The notes: a model not told the origin generated them from the letters alone. A stretch of 64,000 bases of DNA from Tautonia marina (GCF_009177065.1 NZ_WEZF01000001.1:186001-250000); one strand, 5' to 3'. Shown: positions 18,216 through 27,668, counted from the stretch's first letter. Numbers and translations: made by a program.

Positions 18216-18479
18216 TTGTTCTCACGCAACGATCGAAGTCGATCCGCCCTCGAACCACGTCGGACCTTTGCCGGGATGTTCGGAATCCTCGGCATCTCGG
18301 CCTGCCTTCTGGCGGCCGGGTGCTCGGGAGGAGAGAATGCCTCCTCGACCCCGGTGGAGGGGAATGAAGCCGGCCTGGTGGAAATTCCCTCCGATGATGA
18401 AGGGAAGTCGTCTGGACCCGAGATCAACGCCATGACCCCCGGCGGCAAGGGACCAGGAGCCGCCGCCCCAACCCCGTGA
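18216..18479 (+). CDS. Small lipoprotein downstream of DUF1559 gene
   Basis: 87 residues starting from TTG at 18216, with AGGAG six bases upstream. A basic N-region, a hydrophobic core (MFGILGISACLLAAGC) and a lipobox LAAGC indicate a lipid-anchored product. The mature part is short, acidic and Gly/Pro/Ser-rich. Small lipoproteins directly following DUF1559 genes are a common planctomycete arrangement. An ATG at 18276 in the same frame would give a shorter signal peptide without the basic region, so the TTG is preferred. Function unknown. Confidence 0.7.
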   Translation: MFSRNDRSRSALEPRRTFAGMFGILGISACLLAAGCSGGENASSTPVEGNEAGLVEIPSDDEGKSSGPEINAMTPGGKGPGAAAPTP

Positions 18480-18655
18480 TGCTCGGGCTCCGCGGGTTGA
18501 GGGGAGCCGCCTCTTGACGGTGTGCCCGCATCGCCTTCCCGCAGACTCGCCTCCGACTGGACGACCGTTGTGGTCTGTTTCCGAGCGGAGGCGAGAATGC
18601 TACGCTCGATCCTGAATGCCGAGTGCGCCTCCTGGAAGATCGAGAGGATGAGCCG

Positions 18656-19570
18656 ATGATCGGACCGCGCCGATTCGCCCCGTGTGTTGTGATCCTGCTG
18701 GTGGTCCTGGCCGCTTCGGATCGTTCCCGGGTGATGGCCCAGGACACCGACGCCGCGTTACCCGACGGGCTCGCCAGGTCGTTGACCTTCGCGGCGACCT
18801 TCGACCGGGGGTTTGATGCCGACGTGGCCCGGGGAGATTCGACCTTCTTTTCCGCCGCGACGGCCGCCCGAGAGAACCCGGTGGCCGGGACGGCCGGCCC
18901 CGGCGTCGATCGCGTGGCCGAGGGGGGGCGATCGGGCGGAGCCTTGCGATTCTCGCAGGAGAACCAGCGGGTTCACTTCTTCCGGGTCGAGGACAACCTG
19001 CCCTTCGAAGGCCCCGGGAGCGGTGAGGGGTGGTCGGGCACGATCTCTTACTTTCTGAGCCTCGACCCGGAATCGGAGCTGCCGCCGACCTACGTGGACC
19101 CGATTCAGGTGACCCAGAAGGCCTGGAACGATGCGGCCATCTGGAACGACTTCACCCGGGACGACCGCCCCCGAGTCTTCCGGCTCGGCGTGCTGGCGGA
19201 TCTGGCGGTCTGGAATCCCGAGAACAAGGATTTCGACGCCTTGCCCGCCGCCGAAAAGCCGGTGGTCGCCGTCGCCGATGCTCCGTTCGCCTCAGGCCGC
19301 TGGACCCATATCGCCATCACCTTCGATCGCTTCAACACCGGCGAGCCCAATGGCGAGGCCCGGCTCTACCTCGACGGCACGTTGCAAGGAACCGTCTCGG
19401 GCTGGAATCAGCGCTTCTCGTGGGACCCGAGCCAGGCGGTCATCTTCCTCGGGCTCAGCTACGCCGGTTTGCTTGACGACCTGATGATCTTCGACCGCCC
19501 GCTCTCGGCCGACGAGGTCGCACAGCTGACCCAGGCCGCCCGCGACGGCTCGCCGCTGCTGGCCCCTTGA
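18656..19570 (+). CDS. Secreted LamG/concanavalin-A-like protein
   Basis: 304 residues with a signal peptide (about 1-28, CVVILLVVLAASDRSRVMA, then QD). The rest fits a LamG-like jelly roll. An N-terminal strand (SLTFAATFDRGFDAD) resembles the usual opening of planctomycete LamG domains. It is followed by GTISYFLSLDPESE, SGRWTHIAITFDRFN, ARLYLDGTLQG and a final LLDDLMIFDRPLSADEVAQL, a typical LamG ending. It probably binds carbohydrate or protein outside the cytoplasm. Start ATG at 18656, with GAGAGG upstream. It lies between a lipoprotein and a large surface beta-helix gene, all on the plus strand with gaps near 200 bp. Confidence 0.8.
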   Translation: MIGPRRFAPCVVILLVVLAASDRSRVMAQDTDAALPDGLARSLTFAATFDRGFDADVARGDSTFFSAATAARENPVAGTAGPGVDRVAEGGRSGGALRFSQENQRVHFFRVEDNLPFEGPGSGEGWSGTISYFLSLDPESELPPTYVDPIQVTQKAWNDAAIWNDFTRDDRPRVFRLGVLADLAVWNPENKDFDALPAAEKPVVAVADAPFASGRWTHIAITFDRFNTGEPNGEARLYLDGTLQGTVSGWNQRFSWDPSQAVIFLGLSYAGLLDDLMIFDRPLSADEVAQLTQAARDGSPLLAP

Positions 19571-19790
19571 GCCTCCTCGCTTCTCCGGGGCCATCGCCAG
19601 ACACCCCAGGGCGCCCGGATTCCGTGGCTCCCGTCATCGTCGTTGATCGTCAAACCTTGACTCCGGAGATCCGGTGAGTCAGGTTGGAAGACGTTCGGCG
19701 TTCGTTCAGGCGGGTTAGGCCAGAATCGGTCAGGCAGGCGGGTCAACGATCGGGGCCGATCCCCGGAGCCGAGGTCGATGGAGGCCGGTG

Positions 19791-22463
19791 ATGTCCACCC
19801 GATCCGATCGGCGGGGCGCCCGTCGCCGCCGCAACGGCCTCTGTCCTCGCCCCGAGTGGCTGGAGCCCCGGAGCCTGCTAGCCACCTTCACCGTCAGCGT
19901 GCTCGACGACGCCGGCCCCGGCTCGCTTCGCGGGGCAATTGAGCAGGCGAATGGTGATCCCGACCACGATACGATTCGCTTCGAGCCGGGCCTGACCGGC
20001 ACGATCACGCTGAACACGAGCCTACCGGACCTGGAGACGGATCTTGCCCTGGCCGGTCCGGGGGCTGGTTTGCTGACGTTGGCGCGGTCGCAGGACGAGG
20101 CGGCCCCAGCCTTCCGACTCATCACCGTGACCGAGGGGGTGACGGTTTCGCTCTCCGGTCTGACCCTCACCGGAGGTCTGGCGACGACCGGCGGCGGCGT
20201 GGCCAATGCGGGGATGCTGGTTCTCTCCGGCGTCGCGATCCAGGGGAATCGGGCCGGTTTCGCACTGGCCGACGCGACCGGCGGCGGCATTGCGAATATC
20301 GGTGAGATGACGATCGTCGATTCCCTCCTTCGGGAGAACCAGGCCCAGGGGCTGAGCGCCATCGGTGGCGGCGGCAACGGCACCGGGGGGGCGATCTGGA
20401 ACTCGGGGACGATGGCGATCGTCCGCTCGTCGATCGTTGCCAACCGGGCGGCCGGCGGGATGCAGCTCATCGGTTCGCTCAACCCGGGGACCGGCCGGGG
20501 CGGCGGCATCCACAACTCCGGAACGATGACGATCAGCGCCTCGACCCTGGACGGCAATTCGGCGAATGTCGCCGGGGGGATCGACAACGACGCGACGTTG
20601 ACGCTCGACCGCTCGGTCGTGGTCGACAACGTGGCCACAGGGGGCTTGCGGTCGGTCGTGCTCGGGACCGGGGCGCAGGGGGGAGGCATCCTGAACTCGG
20701 GCCTGCTTCGGGTGGTCGATTCCTCGTTCTCGGCCAATGAAGCGCGGTTGTCCGGATTCCTCAGCGTGCCGGCCTCGGGCGGAGCGCTGGTCAACTTCGG
20801 GACGGCGGCGATTCTGGGATCGGCCTTCGAGGACAATCGGGCCGTCTCGCAGGCTTCCGGAGGGCCGACGAGTTCTGCCTCGGCCCAGGGGGGGGCCATC
20901 CGGAATGCCGGGCCGATGACGATCCTCGGTTCCTCCTTCGCCCGGAATCGCGTGGAGGCGACCGAGGGGATTTCGGCCGATGCCCGAGGGGGGGCAGTCT
21001 TCAGTACCGAGCCGCTGTCGATCACGCAATCCGTTTTTGAGGAGAACCGGGCCGACTCCCAGGGCGTTCGGGGCTGCATCGGCCTGGGAGGGGCCATTGC
21101 CAGCAACGGGCCGTTAACCCTCTCGGCCTCAACGCTGAGTGGCAACGTGGTGGAGAGCCAGGGAGGTTTCGGGCCATCGGGAGCCGGTGGGGCATTGGTG
21201 CAGGGGCAGTCGGGCTCGGCGACCGTGGTGAACACGACGATCAGCGGGAATCGCGCTCTGTCCGGAGGCGGCCTTTCGACCGACGGCGACGTGATGCTTG
21301 CCCATGTAACCCTCGCCGACAACGAGGGGGGTGGCGTCGTCGCGTTCACGATTCCACCGCTTGCTCCTCGTCAGCTGACGATCGCGTCGAGCCTGTTTGG
21401 GACCAACCCGGGCGGCTCGCTGGTGACCAACGGCGCGGAGGTGCTTTCGATGGGCGGCAATGTTTTTGCCGACGCGCCGAATCTGCCCCTTGATCCGTCG
21501 GATCGGACCGGCGCCGATCCCCGCCTTGGCCCGCTGGGCGACAATGGCGGACCCACCCCCACCCGAGCCCTCTGGCCCGGCAGCGCCGCCCTCGACGCTG
21601 CGCTGCCGGTCCTGGGCGTGACGACCGACCAGCGAGGAGTTCCCCGACCTTCGGCCTCCGCCCCCGACTCCGGCGCGTTCGAGGCCGAGGCGTCTGCGGA
21701 GATCGTCGCGACTCCGGTCCCCTCGTCGCCCGAGATCGGCCAACCTGTGACCGTCACACTGACCCTGCTTGACGCCGACGGCGTGCCCCTGGCCGGTGTC
21801 CCCGGTGCGGTCCAGGTCGTCTCCGGTCCGAACGCCGGGACTGCCGGGCCGATCGGGTTGACCGACGCCGCCGGCCGCCTCCTGTTTTCCTACGACGGTG
21901 AGGGAGGGCCGGGGGTCGATACGGTGATCGCCTCGGCCACTCTGCCCGGTGGCTCGACCATCGTTTCGAATCCGGCCTCGGTCGTCTGGCCGGCGATCCC
22001 GCCGACGGTCACCAGCCTGCATCGCCTGGGGTTCCACGCCCGGCCCACTCAAATTCTCGTTGCATTCAGTGAGCCGATGGAGCCGGTTCGCGCGGGGGAT
22101 CCGACCCGATACCGCCTCCTCGCCCCCGGCCTCGACCGCCGATTCGGGACCGGGGACGACCGGGCCATCCCGATGGCCTCGGCCACGCTCGACGAGGGCG
22201 GAACGGTGGTTTCCCTGGTGCCGATCCGTCGCCTGCCGCTCCACCGGACCTATCAACTGACTGTCCTCGGGACCCCTCCCGAGGGCCTGACCTCCGCCTC
22301 GGGGGCCTTCCTCGACGGAGCAGGGGCCGGCCAGCCCGGCACCGACTTCACCACGACCTTCGGCCCCGAATCGTTCGTCCGGCCGAGCCGATCGGCTCCG
22401 GACGCCCGGCTCGATGCGATCCGTCGTCTTCGGCTCGTCCGAGAGGCTCGGTCCCTGGGATAA
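19791..22463 (+). CDS. Large surface beta-helix protein with LEPRSLL motif
   Basis: 890 residues. A very basic N-terminus is followed by WLEPRSLLATFTV (about 23-35). This motif recurs at the N-terminus of many giant planctomycete surface proteins (LExRxLL) and probably marks export or anchoring. Repeats of about 25-30 residues (GGGIANIG.MTIVDS, GGGIHNSGTMTISASTLDGN) form a right-handed parallel beta-helix to about 555. A choice-of-anchor Q-type segment follows (PRLGPLGDNGGPTPTRALWP, then DQRGVPRP). Next is an Ig-like domain (about 640-720) and a C-terminal Ig-like region with LVAFSEPMEPV. Start: ATG with GGAGG six bases upstream. Likely cell-surface; ligand unknown. Confidence 0.88.
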   Translation: MSTRSDRRGARRRRNGLCPRPEWLEPRSLLATFTVSVLDDAGPGSLRGAIEQANGDPDHDTIRFEPGLTGTITLNTSLPDLETDLALAGPGAGLLTLARSQDEAAPAFRLITVTEGVTVSLSGLTLTGGLATTGGGVANAGMLVLSGVAIQGNRAGFALADATGGGIANIGEMTIVDSLLRENQAQGLSAIGGGGNGTGGAIWNSGTMAIVRSSIVANRAAGGMQLIGSLNPGTGRGGGIHNSGTMTISASTLDGNSANVAGGIDNDATLTLDRSVVVDNVATGGLRSVVLGTGAQGGGILNSGLLRVVDSSFSANEARLSGFLSVPASGGALVNFGTAAILGSAFEDNRAVSQASGGPTSSASAQGGAIRNAGPMTILGSSFARNRVEATEGISADARGGAVFSTEPLSITQSVFEENRADSQGVRGCIGLGGAIASNGPLTLSASTLSGNVVESQGGFGPSGAGGALVQGQSGSATVVNTTISGNRALSGGGLSTDGDVMLAHVTLADNEGGGVVAFTIPPLAPRQLTIASSLFGTNPGGSLVTNGAEVLSMGGNVFADAPNLPLDPSDRTGADPRLGPLGDNGGPTPTRALWPGSAALDAALPVLGVTTDQRGVPRPSASAPDSGAFEAEASAEIVATPVPSSPEIGQPVTVTLTLLDADGVPLAGVPGAVQVVSGPNAGTAGPIGLTDAAGRLLFSYDGEGGPGVDTVIASATLPGGSTIVSNPASVVWPAIPPTVTSLHRLGFHARPTQILVAFSEPMEPVRAGDPTRYRLLAPGLDRRFGTGDDRAIPMASATLDEGGTVVSLVPIRRLPLHRTYQLTVLGTPPEGLTSASGAFLDGAGAGQPGTDFTTTFGPESFVRPSRSAPDARLDAIRRLRLVREARSLG

Positions 22464-22639
22464 CGGGGAGCGTTGCGTCCGGCTCGGAGTGTTGGGCGCG
22501 GCTTCACAGGAAGAGGAGATCGCCGGCAGACCTCGACTTCGAGCGGCTTCCGAAGCGCCGGCATTGCCCGCCGATGGTGTGATCGTTACAATTGGCGATT
22601 CGCAATCCCCCAAAGTGGCGATCACGGTACGCCTTTGCC

Positions 22640-24142
22640 ATGTTTGACGATATCCAGCACCGCCTGTCAGACGCCCTCGGCCGGTTCAAGGTCCGTGGCA
22701 AGCTGACCGAGGCCAACATGCAGGAGGGCCTGCGGGCCGTCCGCACCGCCTTGCTGGAGGCCGACGTCAACTACGAGGTCGTTCAGCGCTTCATGAAGCG
22801 CGTGACCGAGAAAGCCGCCGGCCAGGAGCTGATCAAGAGCGTCCGCCCCGACCAGCAGATCATCAAGATCGTCCACGACGAGCTGATCGAGTTGATGGGC
22901 GAGGGCGACCCTCACATCCGCTTCGAGAAAACTGGGCCGACGGTGTTGATGCTTTGCGGCCTGCAAGGCTCGGGCAAAACGACCACCTGCGGCAAGCTCG
23001 CCCGCCGGATGCTCGGCCTCGGGCGCAAGCCCTTGCTCGTCGCCGCCGACCTGCAACGCCCGGCGGCCATCGAGCAATTGAAGGTCCTCGGCCAGCAGCT
23101 CGACGTTCCTGTCTACACCGAAGACCCGTCGAAGGCCGACCCCGTCGAGGTCTGCCGCAAAGGGGTGGCCGAGGCCGATCGTCTGGGCCGCGACACGGTG
23201 ATCCTCGACACCGCCGGCCGATTGCACGTCGATGACGAGCTGATGGGCCAGCTCAAGCGGATCGAGAAGAAGGTTCGCCCGCATCAGGTCTACTTCGTCT
23301 GCGATGCCCTGACCGGGCAAGACGCCGTGGCATCGGCCGGATCGTTCAACGAGGCGCTCGAACTCGACGGCGTGATCCTGACGAAGCTCGACGGCGACGC
23401 CCGAGGCGGTGCCGCCCTATCGGTCCGGCAGGTCACCGGCGTACCGATCAAGTTCGTCGGCATGGGGGAGAAGCTCGAACGGCTCGACGTCTTCGACCCC
23501 GAGCGGATCGTCGGCCAGATGCTCGGCATGGGCGACATCGTTGGCCTCGTCGAAGCCGCCAAGGACGCCGTCGACGAGGAAGAAGCCAAGCGCCAGCAAG
23601 AGCGGATGGCCAAGGGGAAGTTCGACCTCGACGACTTCCGCAAGCAAATCGTCACGATGAAGAAGATGGGGTCGGTCAAGGACCTCATGGGCAAGATCCC
23701 CGGCATGAACCAGATGGGTTCGATGCTCGAAGGGGTCGATGCCGACGCCGAGGTCAAGCGCATCCAGGGGATCATCGACAGCATGACCCCGGCCGAACGC
23801 CGCGACCCGGACACGATCGACATCAGCCGACGCCGCCGGATCGCCGCCGGGGCCGGTTGTGAGCCGCAAGACGTCTCGGGCCTGGTCAAGCAGTTCGACG
23901 CCATGGCGGCGATGGTCAAGCAGATGTCGCAGATGTCGATGCTCGACCGCGTGAAGACCCTCTCGGGCCTCGGCAAGGCCGGCGCCTTCAACCCCGGCGC
24001 GATGCTCAAAACGACCAAGCAAAGCACCGGCAAGCGCCTCTCCGCCAAGGAACGCGAGAAGCAGAAGAAACTCCGCGAGAAGGAAGCCCGCCGCCTGCAG
24101 CGCGAGCTTCGTGAGAAACGCAAAGGGGGACCGAACCCCTAA
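22640..24142 (+). CDS. ffh: Signal recognition particle protein Ffh
   Basis: A 500-residue SRP GTPase that binds 4.5S RNA and signal sequences of nascent membrane proteins. N domain is at about 1-95. The G domain carries the P-loop GLQGSGKT (107-114), DTAGR, and the TKLDGDARGGAALS motif. A methionine-rich M domain is at about 300-460 (MKKMGSVKDLMGKIPGMNQM, SRRRRIAAGAG). A Lys/Arg-rich tail lies beyond it. The ATG at 22640 begins the standard MFDDIQHRLSDAL N-terminus. It leads the translation/secretion cluster ffh-rpsP-trmD-rplS. Confidence 0.98.
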   Translation: MFDDIQHRLSDALGRFKVRGKLTEANMQEGLRAVRTALLEADVNYEVVQRFMKRVTEKAAGQELIKSVRPDQQIIKIVHDELIELMGEGDPHIRFEKTGPTVLMLCGLQGSGKTTTCGKLARRMLGLGRKPLLVAADLQRPAAIEQLKVLGQQLDVPVYTEDPSKADPVEVCRKGVAEADRLGRDTVILDTAGRLHVDDELMGQLKRIEKKVRPHQVYFVCDALTGQDAVASAGSFNEALELDGVILTKLDGDARGGAALSVRQVTGVPIKFVGMGEKLERLDVFDPERIVGQMLGMGDIVGLVEAAKDAVDEEEAKRQQERMAKGKFDLDDFRKQIVTMKKMGSVKDLMGKIPGMNQMGSMLEGVDADAEVKRIQGIIDSMTPAERRDPDTIDISRRRRIAAGAGCEPQDVSGLVKQFDAMAAMVKQMSQMSMLDRVKTLSGLGKAGAFNPGAMLKTTKQSTGKRLSAKEREKQKKLREKEARRLQRELREKRKGGPNP

Positions 24143-24529
24143 GTCCGCGACACGACGCGACACGACCTGTGCCGCAACGCGACGCGACGCGACGAGTGCC
24201 CCGAGCGGGAGGGCACCCTCGAACCAACGGCCCGGCCCTCTTTCGCCCACGGCGAGACGACGAAAAAAAAGGGCCCGGCCGCTGTTCTGACCGGAAGGAT
24301 GGAACGTCTCGCCAATCCGATTCGCCGAATGAGAGGGTATGAGCCGGCCTTTGATCCGACCGCCACGGTCGGGTCGATCCGCCGGCCGCGGGGCCGCCGA
24401 TGGCTCGGGAACCGGCCCCGTCTCTCTCCCTTGCTTTTCCGCGAGGGCAGGGGGGTGCCCGACACGTTTGGAACCCAAAGAACATGCGTCCGAGCCGCGC
24501 TTCCGATTGCCTGGGAGTGATCGTTCGAG
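24143..24529. other. Gap between ffh and rpsP with a degenerate GACGC-type tandem repeat
   Basis: 387 bp without a gene. At 24149-24199 a degenerate pentamer-like repeat (CGACACGACGCGACACGAC and GCGACGCGACGCGACG) follows the ffh stop. At about 24227-24296, GGCCCGGCCCTCTTTC and an A8 run plus GGGCCCGGCC form an imperfect inverted repeat that may attenuate or terminate transcription. A promoter for rpsP may lie further right. Confidence 0.5.
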
Positions 24530-24979
24530 ATGGTCAAGATTCGCATGAAGTCGTTCGGCCGACGGCACCGCCCGTTCTACCGGATTTGCGTGATGGACGC
24601 CCGCACCCCGCGTGACGGCCGCGCCATCGAGGAACTCGGCTGGTACGATCCGCTCGTCCGCAACGAGTCGGCCCGCGAGTGGTTCAACACCCCTCGGGTC
24701 CGCTACTGGCTCTCCGTCGGCGCCCAGCCGACCGAGAAGGTCGCCGCGATGCTCAAGCGGCACGGCATCACCAAGCCGGCCAACGGCGAAGCCTGGGATA
24801 ACGTCCCGGCCGAGGAGCGCCCCGCCCCCGGCGCCAAGACGACTCACCTGACCGGCGGACCCGCCCCCAAGCCGAAGGCCGCCCCGCCGGCCCCCGAGCC
24901 TGAGGCCCCCGCCGCCGAGGCTCCGGCCGCCGACGCCACCCCGGCCGAGGAGCCGAAGGCCGAGGAATCGCAGGCCTGA
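24530..24979 (+). CDS. rpsP: 30S ribosomal protein S16 with C-terminal extension
   Basis: 149 residues. The first about 85 residues are canonical S16 ([19 protein letters not shown], then [15 protein letters not shown] and [20 protein letters not shown]). S16 helps assemble the 30S subunit. The remaining 60 or so residues are Ala/Pro/Glu/Lys-rich, low complexity and acidic toward the end. Such tails are common on ribosomal proteins in high-GC planctomycetes. The ATG matches the conserved N-terminus. rimM, which usually follows rpsP, is absent: only 158 bp separate this gene from trmD. Confidence 0.98.
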   Translation: MVKIRMKSFGRRHRPFYRICVMDARTPRDGRAIEELGWYDPLVRNESAREWFNTPRVRYWLSVGAQPTEKVAAMLKRHGITKPANGEAWDNVPAEERPAPGAKTTHLTGGPAPKPKAAPPAPEPEAPAAEAPAADATPAEEPKAEESQA

Positions 24980-25137
24980 CCGGCCCGGCCGCCAAGGACC
25001 TTGACGGGCTGGGTCGGCCGGCCGGAACCGGACGACGCGATGCGGTACTGTCCGATCCTGTCCTCCGCACGTTCTCGACCGCCTGACCCACGCCCTTTCC
25101 GGCCCCGGCCGGCCGACGCCCAGCGGGCCCTCCGACG

Positions 25138-25800
25138 ATGCGATGTGACGTCCTGACGCTCTTCCCCGGCCTGTTCGAGGGGTTTCTGTCCGAGAGCATC
25201 CTGAAGCGGGCGATCCGCCGCGGCTTGATCTCGGTCAACCTCTGGGACATTCGCCGGTGGGCCCTCGACCGGCACCGGAGCGTCGACGACACCCCGTACG
25301 GCGGCGGTCCCGGCATGCTGATGATGGCCCCCCCGGTCGTCTCGGCCGTCGAGACCGTGCAAGCCTGCTTCGGCGACCGACCCGGACGCCTGATCGCCCT
25401 GACCCCTTCCGGAAGACGCCTCGATCAACCGTTCGTCGCGGAATTGGCCAAGGAACCTCGAATCACCCTGCTCTGCGGGCGTTATGAAGGGTTCGACCAG
25501 CGAATTCTCGACGTGTTGAAACCCGAGACCCTCTCGATCGGCGACTACGTCCTTTCCGGAGGAGAAGTTCCGGCCATGGTGGTCATCGACGCGGTCATGC
25601 GGCTGGTTCCCGGCGTGCTGGGCGATGAGCGGAGCGCGATCGACGAATCGTTCGGACCCGACGGCGGCCTCGAATATCCACACTACACCCGACCCCGCTC
25701 GTACCGCGGCCTGACCGTGCCCGACGTCTTGCTCAGTGGCGACCACGCCGCCATCGACCGCTGGCGACGCCAGCAACGACGCGAAGTCGGCACGAGCTAA
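25138..25800 (+). CDS. trmD: tRNA (guanine-37-N1)-methyltransferase
   Basis: 220 residues, a SPOUT-fold methyltransferase using S-adenosylmethionine to make m1G37 in tRNAs, which prevents +1 frameshifting. N-terminus MRCDVLTLFPGLFEGFL. The knot region has ITLLCGRYEGFDQRIL and LSIGDYVLSGGEVPAMVVID. Near the C-terminus EYPHYTRPRSYRG matches the TrmD catalytic/tRNA-binding stretch. Length is slightly shorter than the usual 240-250. It lies 158 bp after rpsP and 96 bp before rplS, all on one strand. Confidence 0.97.
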   Translation: MRCDVLTLFPGLFEGFLSESILKRAIRRGLISVNLWDIRRWALDRHRSVDDTPYGGGPGMLMMAPPVVSAVETVQACFGDRPGRLIALTPSGRRLDQPFVAELAKEPRITLLCGRYEGFDQRILDVLKPETLSIGDYVLSGGEVPAMVVIDAVMRLVPGVLGDERSAIDESFGPDGGLEYPHYTRPRSYRGLTVPDVLLSGDHAAIDRWRRQQRREVGTS

Positions 25801-25896
25801 CCCCAGGCCAACGATCGTCTGCGAGCGCTTCGGACGTTCAAGATACCTTCCTCCTTGATTCAACCCGATCCAAGCCATACACAAAGGACCCCTCCC

Positions 25897-26424
25897 ATGC
25901 AGAACGCCCTGATGGAACTGGTCGAGAAGACCGGTTTGCGCGAGAAGGTCCCTCACTTCGAGATCGGCGACACGGTCGACGTGCACGTCCGGATTCTTGA
26001 AGGGGACAAGGAACGCATCCAGATCTTCAACGGCGTCGTCATTTCCCGATCCGGGGCCGGCGTCCGCGAGATGTTCATCGTTCGCCGGATCGTCGCCGGC
26101 GAAGGGGTCGAGCGGGCCTTCCCGGTCCACTCCCCCCGCATTGCCGACGTCGTCGTCAAGCGCTCGGGTAAGGTCCGCCGGGCCAAGCTGTACTTCCTCC
26201 GCGACCGCATCGGCAAGGCCGTCCGCCTCAAGGAGCGCATTCGGGGCAAGGCCAACGAGGCCGAAGCCGCCGCCGTCCGCACCCAGAAGCGCGAGGCCCG
26301 CAAGGCCAAGAAGGCCGCCAAGGCCGAAGCCCGCGCCCAGCGCGCCAACGAGCCGAAGGTCAAGGCCCCGGCGACCGACGCGGCCTCCGAAGGGGATGCC
26401 GCTCCCGCCGAAGGGGCCGAGTAA
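25897..26424 (+). CDS. rplS: 50S ribosomal protein L19 with C-terminal extension
   Basis: 175 residues. The first about 115 are canonical L19 (FEIGDTVDVHVRILEGDKER, IQIFNGVVISRSGAGVREMF, VRRIVAGEGVERAFPVHSP, VRRAKLYFLRDRIGKAVRL). L19 sits at the 30S-50S interface. The C-terminal tail is Lys/Ala/Arg-rich and then acidic, echoing the tailed S16 of the same cluster. The ATG at 25897 has AAGGA about ten bases upstream; an in-frame TTG at 25855 would add a non-conserved leader. A hairpin at 26494-26519 may terminate the operon. Confidence 0.97.
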   Translation: MQNALMELVEKTGLREKVPHFEIGDTVDVHVRILEGDKERIQIFNGVVISRSGAGVREMFIVRRIVAGEGVERAFPVHSPRIADVVVKRSGKVRRAKLYFLRDRIGKAVRLKERIRGKANEAEAAAVRTQKREARKAKKAAKAEARAQRANEPKVKAPATDAASEGDAAPAEGAE

Positions 26425-26493
26425 TCACTCGGCAGTCGGCAGAAGGGATAAGGACGCTCCGGCGCCATCGGTGGCAAGGGCCGAATTCCGCCT

Positions 26494-26519
26494 CCCTCTC
26501 CCCGCTCGTGGGGAGAGGG
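26494..26519 (+). terminator. Perfect hairpin after rplS
   Basis: CCCTCTCCCC/GGGGAGAGGG, a perfect 10-bp stem (26494-26503 with 26510-26519) and 6-nt loop, 69 bp after the rplS stop. No T-run follows. It is also the first of several related palindromes. Confidence 0.5.
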
Positions 26520-26756
26520 CCGGGGTGAGGGGTCCGGGGCCGGAGCGCCAGGCCTGGCGTCTTCGCCATCAGCCCCCTCACCCCGGCCTGCGGCCACCCT
26601 CTCCCCCGCGAGCGGGAGCGAGGGTCGGTTTCTGGCTCCCTCTCCCCACTCGCGGGGTGAGGGTCTTGGTGCCGCAGAACAACACGCTGCGTCCAGGCAC
26701 CTGGCCAGCGTTCGCGTGACGGCCACCCTCTCCCCCGAGGGCGGGGCGAGGGTGGC
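26494..26756. repeat. Cluster of CTCTCCCC/GGGGAGAG palindromes (family R3)
   Basis: Four related GC palindromes lie in tandem between rplS and the convergent PDZ gene: 26494-26519, about 26573-26624, about 26634-26664 and about 26722-26756. Each combines CCCTC(T/A)CCCC-type arms with AGGG counterparts, in alternating orientation. Similar units occur near 7191-7212 and 14126-14232. They look like a REP-type dispersed repeat, here marking the junction of two convergent genes. Confidence 0.6.
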
Positions 26757-26762
26757 TTTGCC

Positions 26763-27668
26763 TCAGGGCATGGGAATGGGATTGGGCACGGGTAGCGTCG
26801 TCGGAGCCTGAGAGGGAACCGGCGCCGGGCTGGCGTAAACCTGGCCTCCCGAGGCATCGAGCACGACATACACGGGCACATCGACACCGGGGTTGCGTAC
26901 ATCGCGGACGATCAGGTTCAGCGCTCCTCCCGAGCTGGCGATCACCCGTCTCAGGGCGTTCGAGTCGCTCATCGGGATGCCGTTGGCCGACATGATCGTG
27001 TCGCCAATCTCAATGCCTGACCGCTGCGCGGCTCCGCCGGGAACCACCTGGGTCACGCGCAGGCCATAAATCGGCCGCAGCGCCAGCCGAGGCGCCGGCT
27101 GGCCCGGCACCGGAGCGGCATAGACCTGGTTATTGTTCGCCACCGCCGTCAACTGGGTGGCCACGCCGAGCGTGTAGGGCAACGGACCCGGACCCGGCGG
27201 GAACGGAGGCGGGGCCGGCTGCGGAAACGGAGGCGGCACCGGGCCAGGACCGACCGTGGGGATGAACACCCAGTTCAGTTGCGGCTGGCCGGTGCGGATG
27301 TTGATGAACTGCACCGATGTCTGCGCCGTGTGGTTCAGAAGGTCGTTCGGCCCGTAGATCGGCTGGCCGTCGAGCGCGGTGATCATGTCGCCCGGTTCCA
27401 GCTGGATCTGGCTGGCCGGCGATCCGGCGACCGGATATTGGGTCAAGCGGGCTCCTTGCGAGTTCCCGTAAGGCTCAAGCCGGTAGTAGATTCCCAGGTT
27501 TGAGGCATACAGGTTCGTCGGAGTCGGTGCGTAATACGGCGCCTGGACAGGCGCCCGAGCGGCTTCTTGCGCGTGGACCTCAGTGTTCCCGATCGGCGCC
27601 AGGCTCGTGGCGAGGATCAGCCCCGCGACTCCGAGCATCCATCCCGATTGGTGATGTTGTGTCCTCAT
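26763..27668 (-). CDS. Secreted protein with two PDZ-like domains
   Basis: 301 residues with a signal peptide (about 1-33, hydrophobic MLGVAGLILATSLAPIG, ending VHAQE). The first PDZ-like segment is at about 55-135 (IQLEPGDMITALDGQPIYGP). A Pro/Gly-rich linker is at about 139-165. A clearer PDZ domain is at about 200-275 (GLRVTQVVPGGAAQRSGIEI, then GDTIMSANGIPM). The tail is Pro-rich. No protease domain is present, so it is likely a periplasmic scaffold or peptide-binding protein. The ATG at 27668 has GGAAGG eight bases upstream. It is convergent with rplS. Confidence 0.85.
   Translation of the reverse strand: MRTQHHQSGWMLGVAGLILATSLAPIGNTEVHAQEAARAPVQAPYYAPTPTNLYASNLGIYYRLEPYGNSQGARLTQYPVAGSPASQIQLEPGDMITALDGQPIYGPNDLLNHTAQTSVQFINIRTGQPQLNWVFIPTVGPGPVPPPFPQPAPPPFPPGPGPLPYTLGVATQLTAVANNNQVYAAPVPGQPAPRLALRPIYGLRVTQVVPGGAAQRSGIEIGDTIMSANGIPMSDSNALRRVIASSGGALNLIVRDVRNPGVDVPVYVVLDASGGQVYASPAPVPSQAPTTLPVPNPIPMP

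Noticed and set aside
19730-21349. 539-residue minus-strand frame rich in Pro/Ala/Ser
   Set aside because: Antisense to the beta-helix surface protein gene.
26494-26756. Possible rRNA or tRNA remnant
   Set aside because: Palindromes are short GC repeats without cloverleaf or rRNA features.
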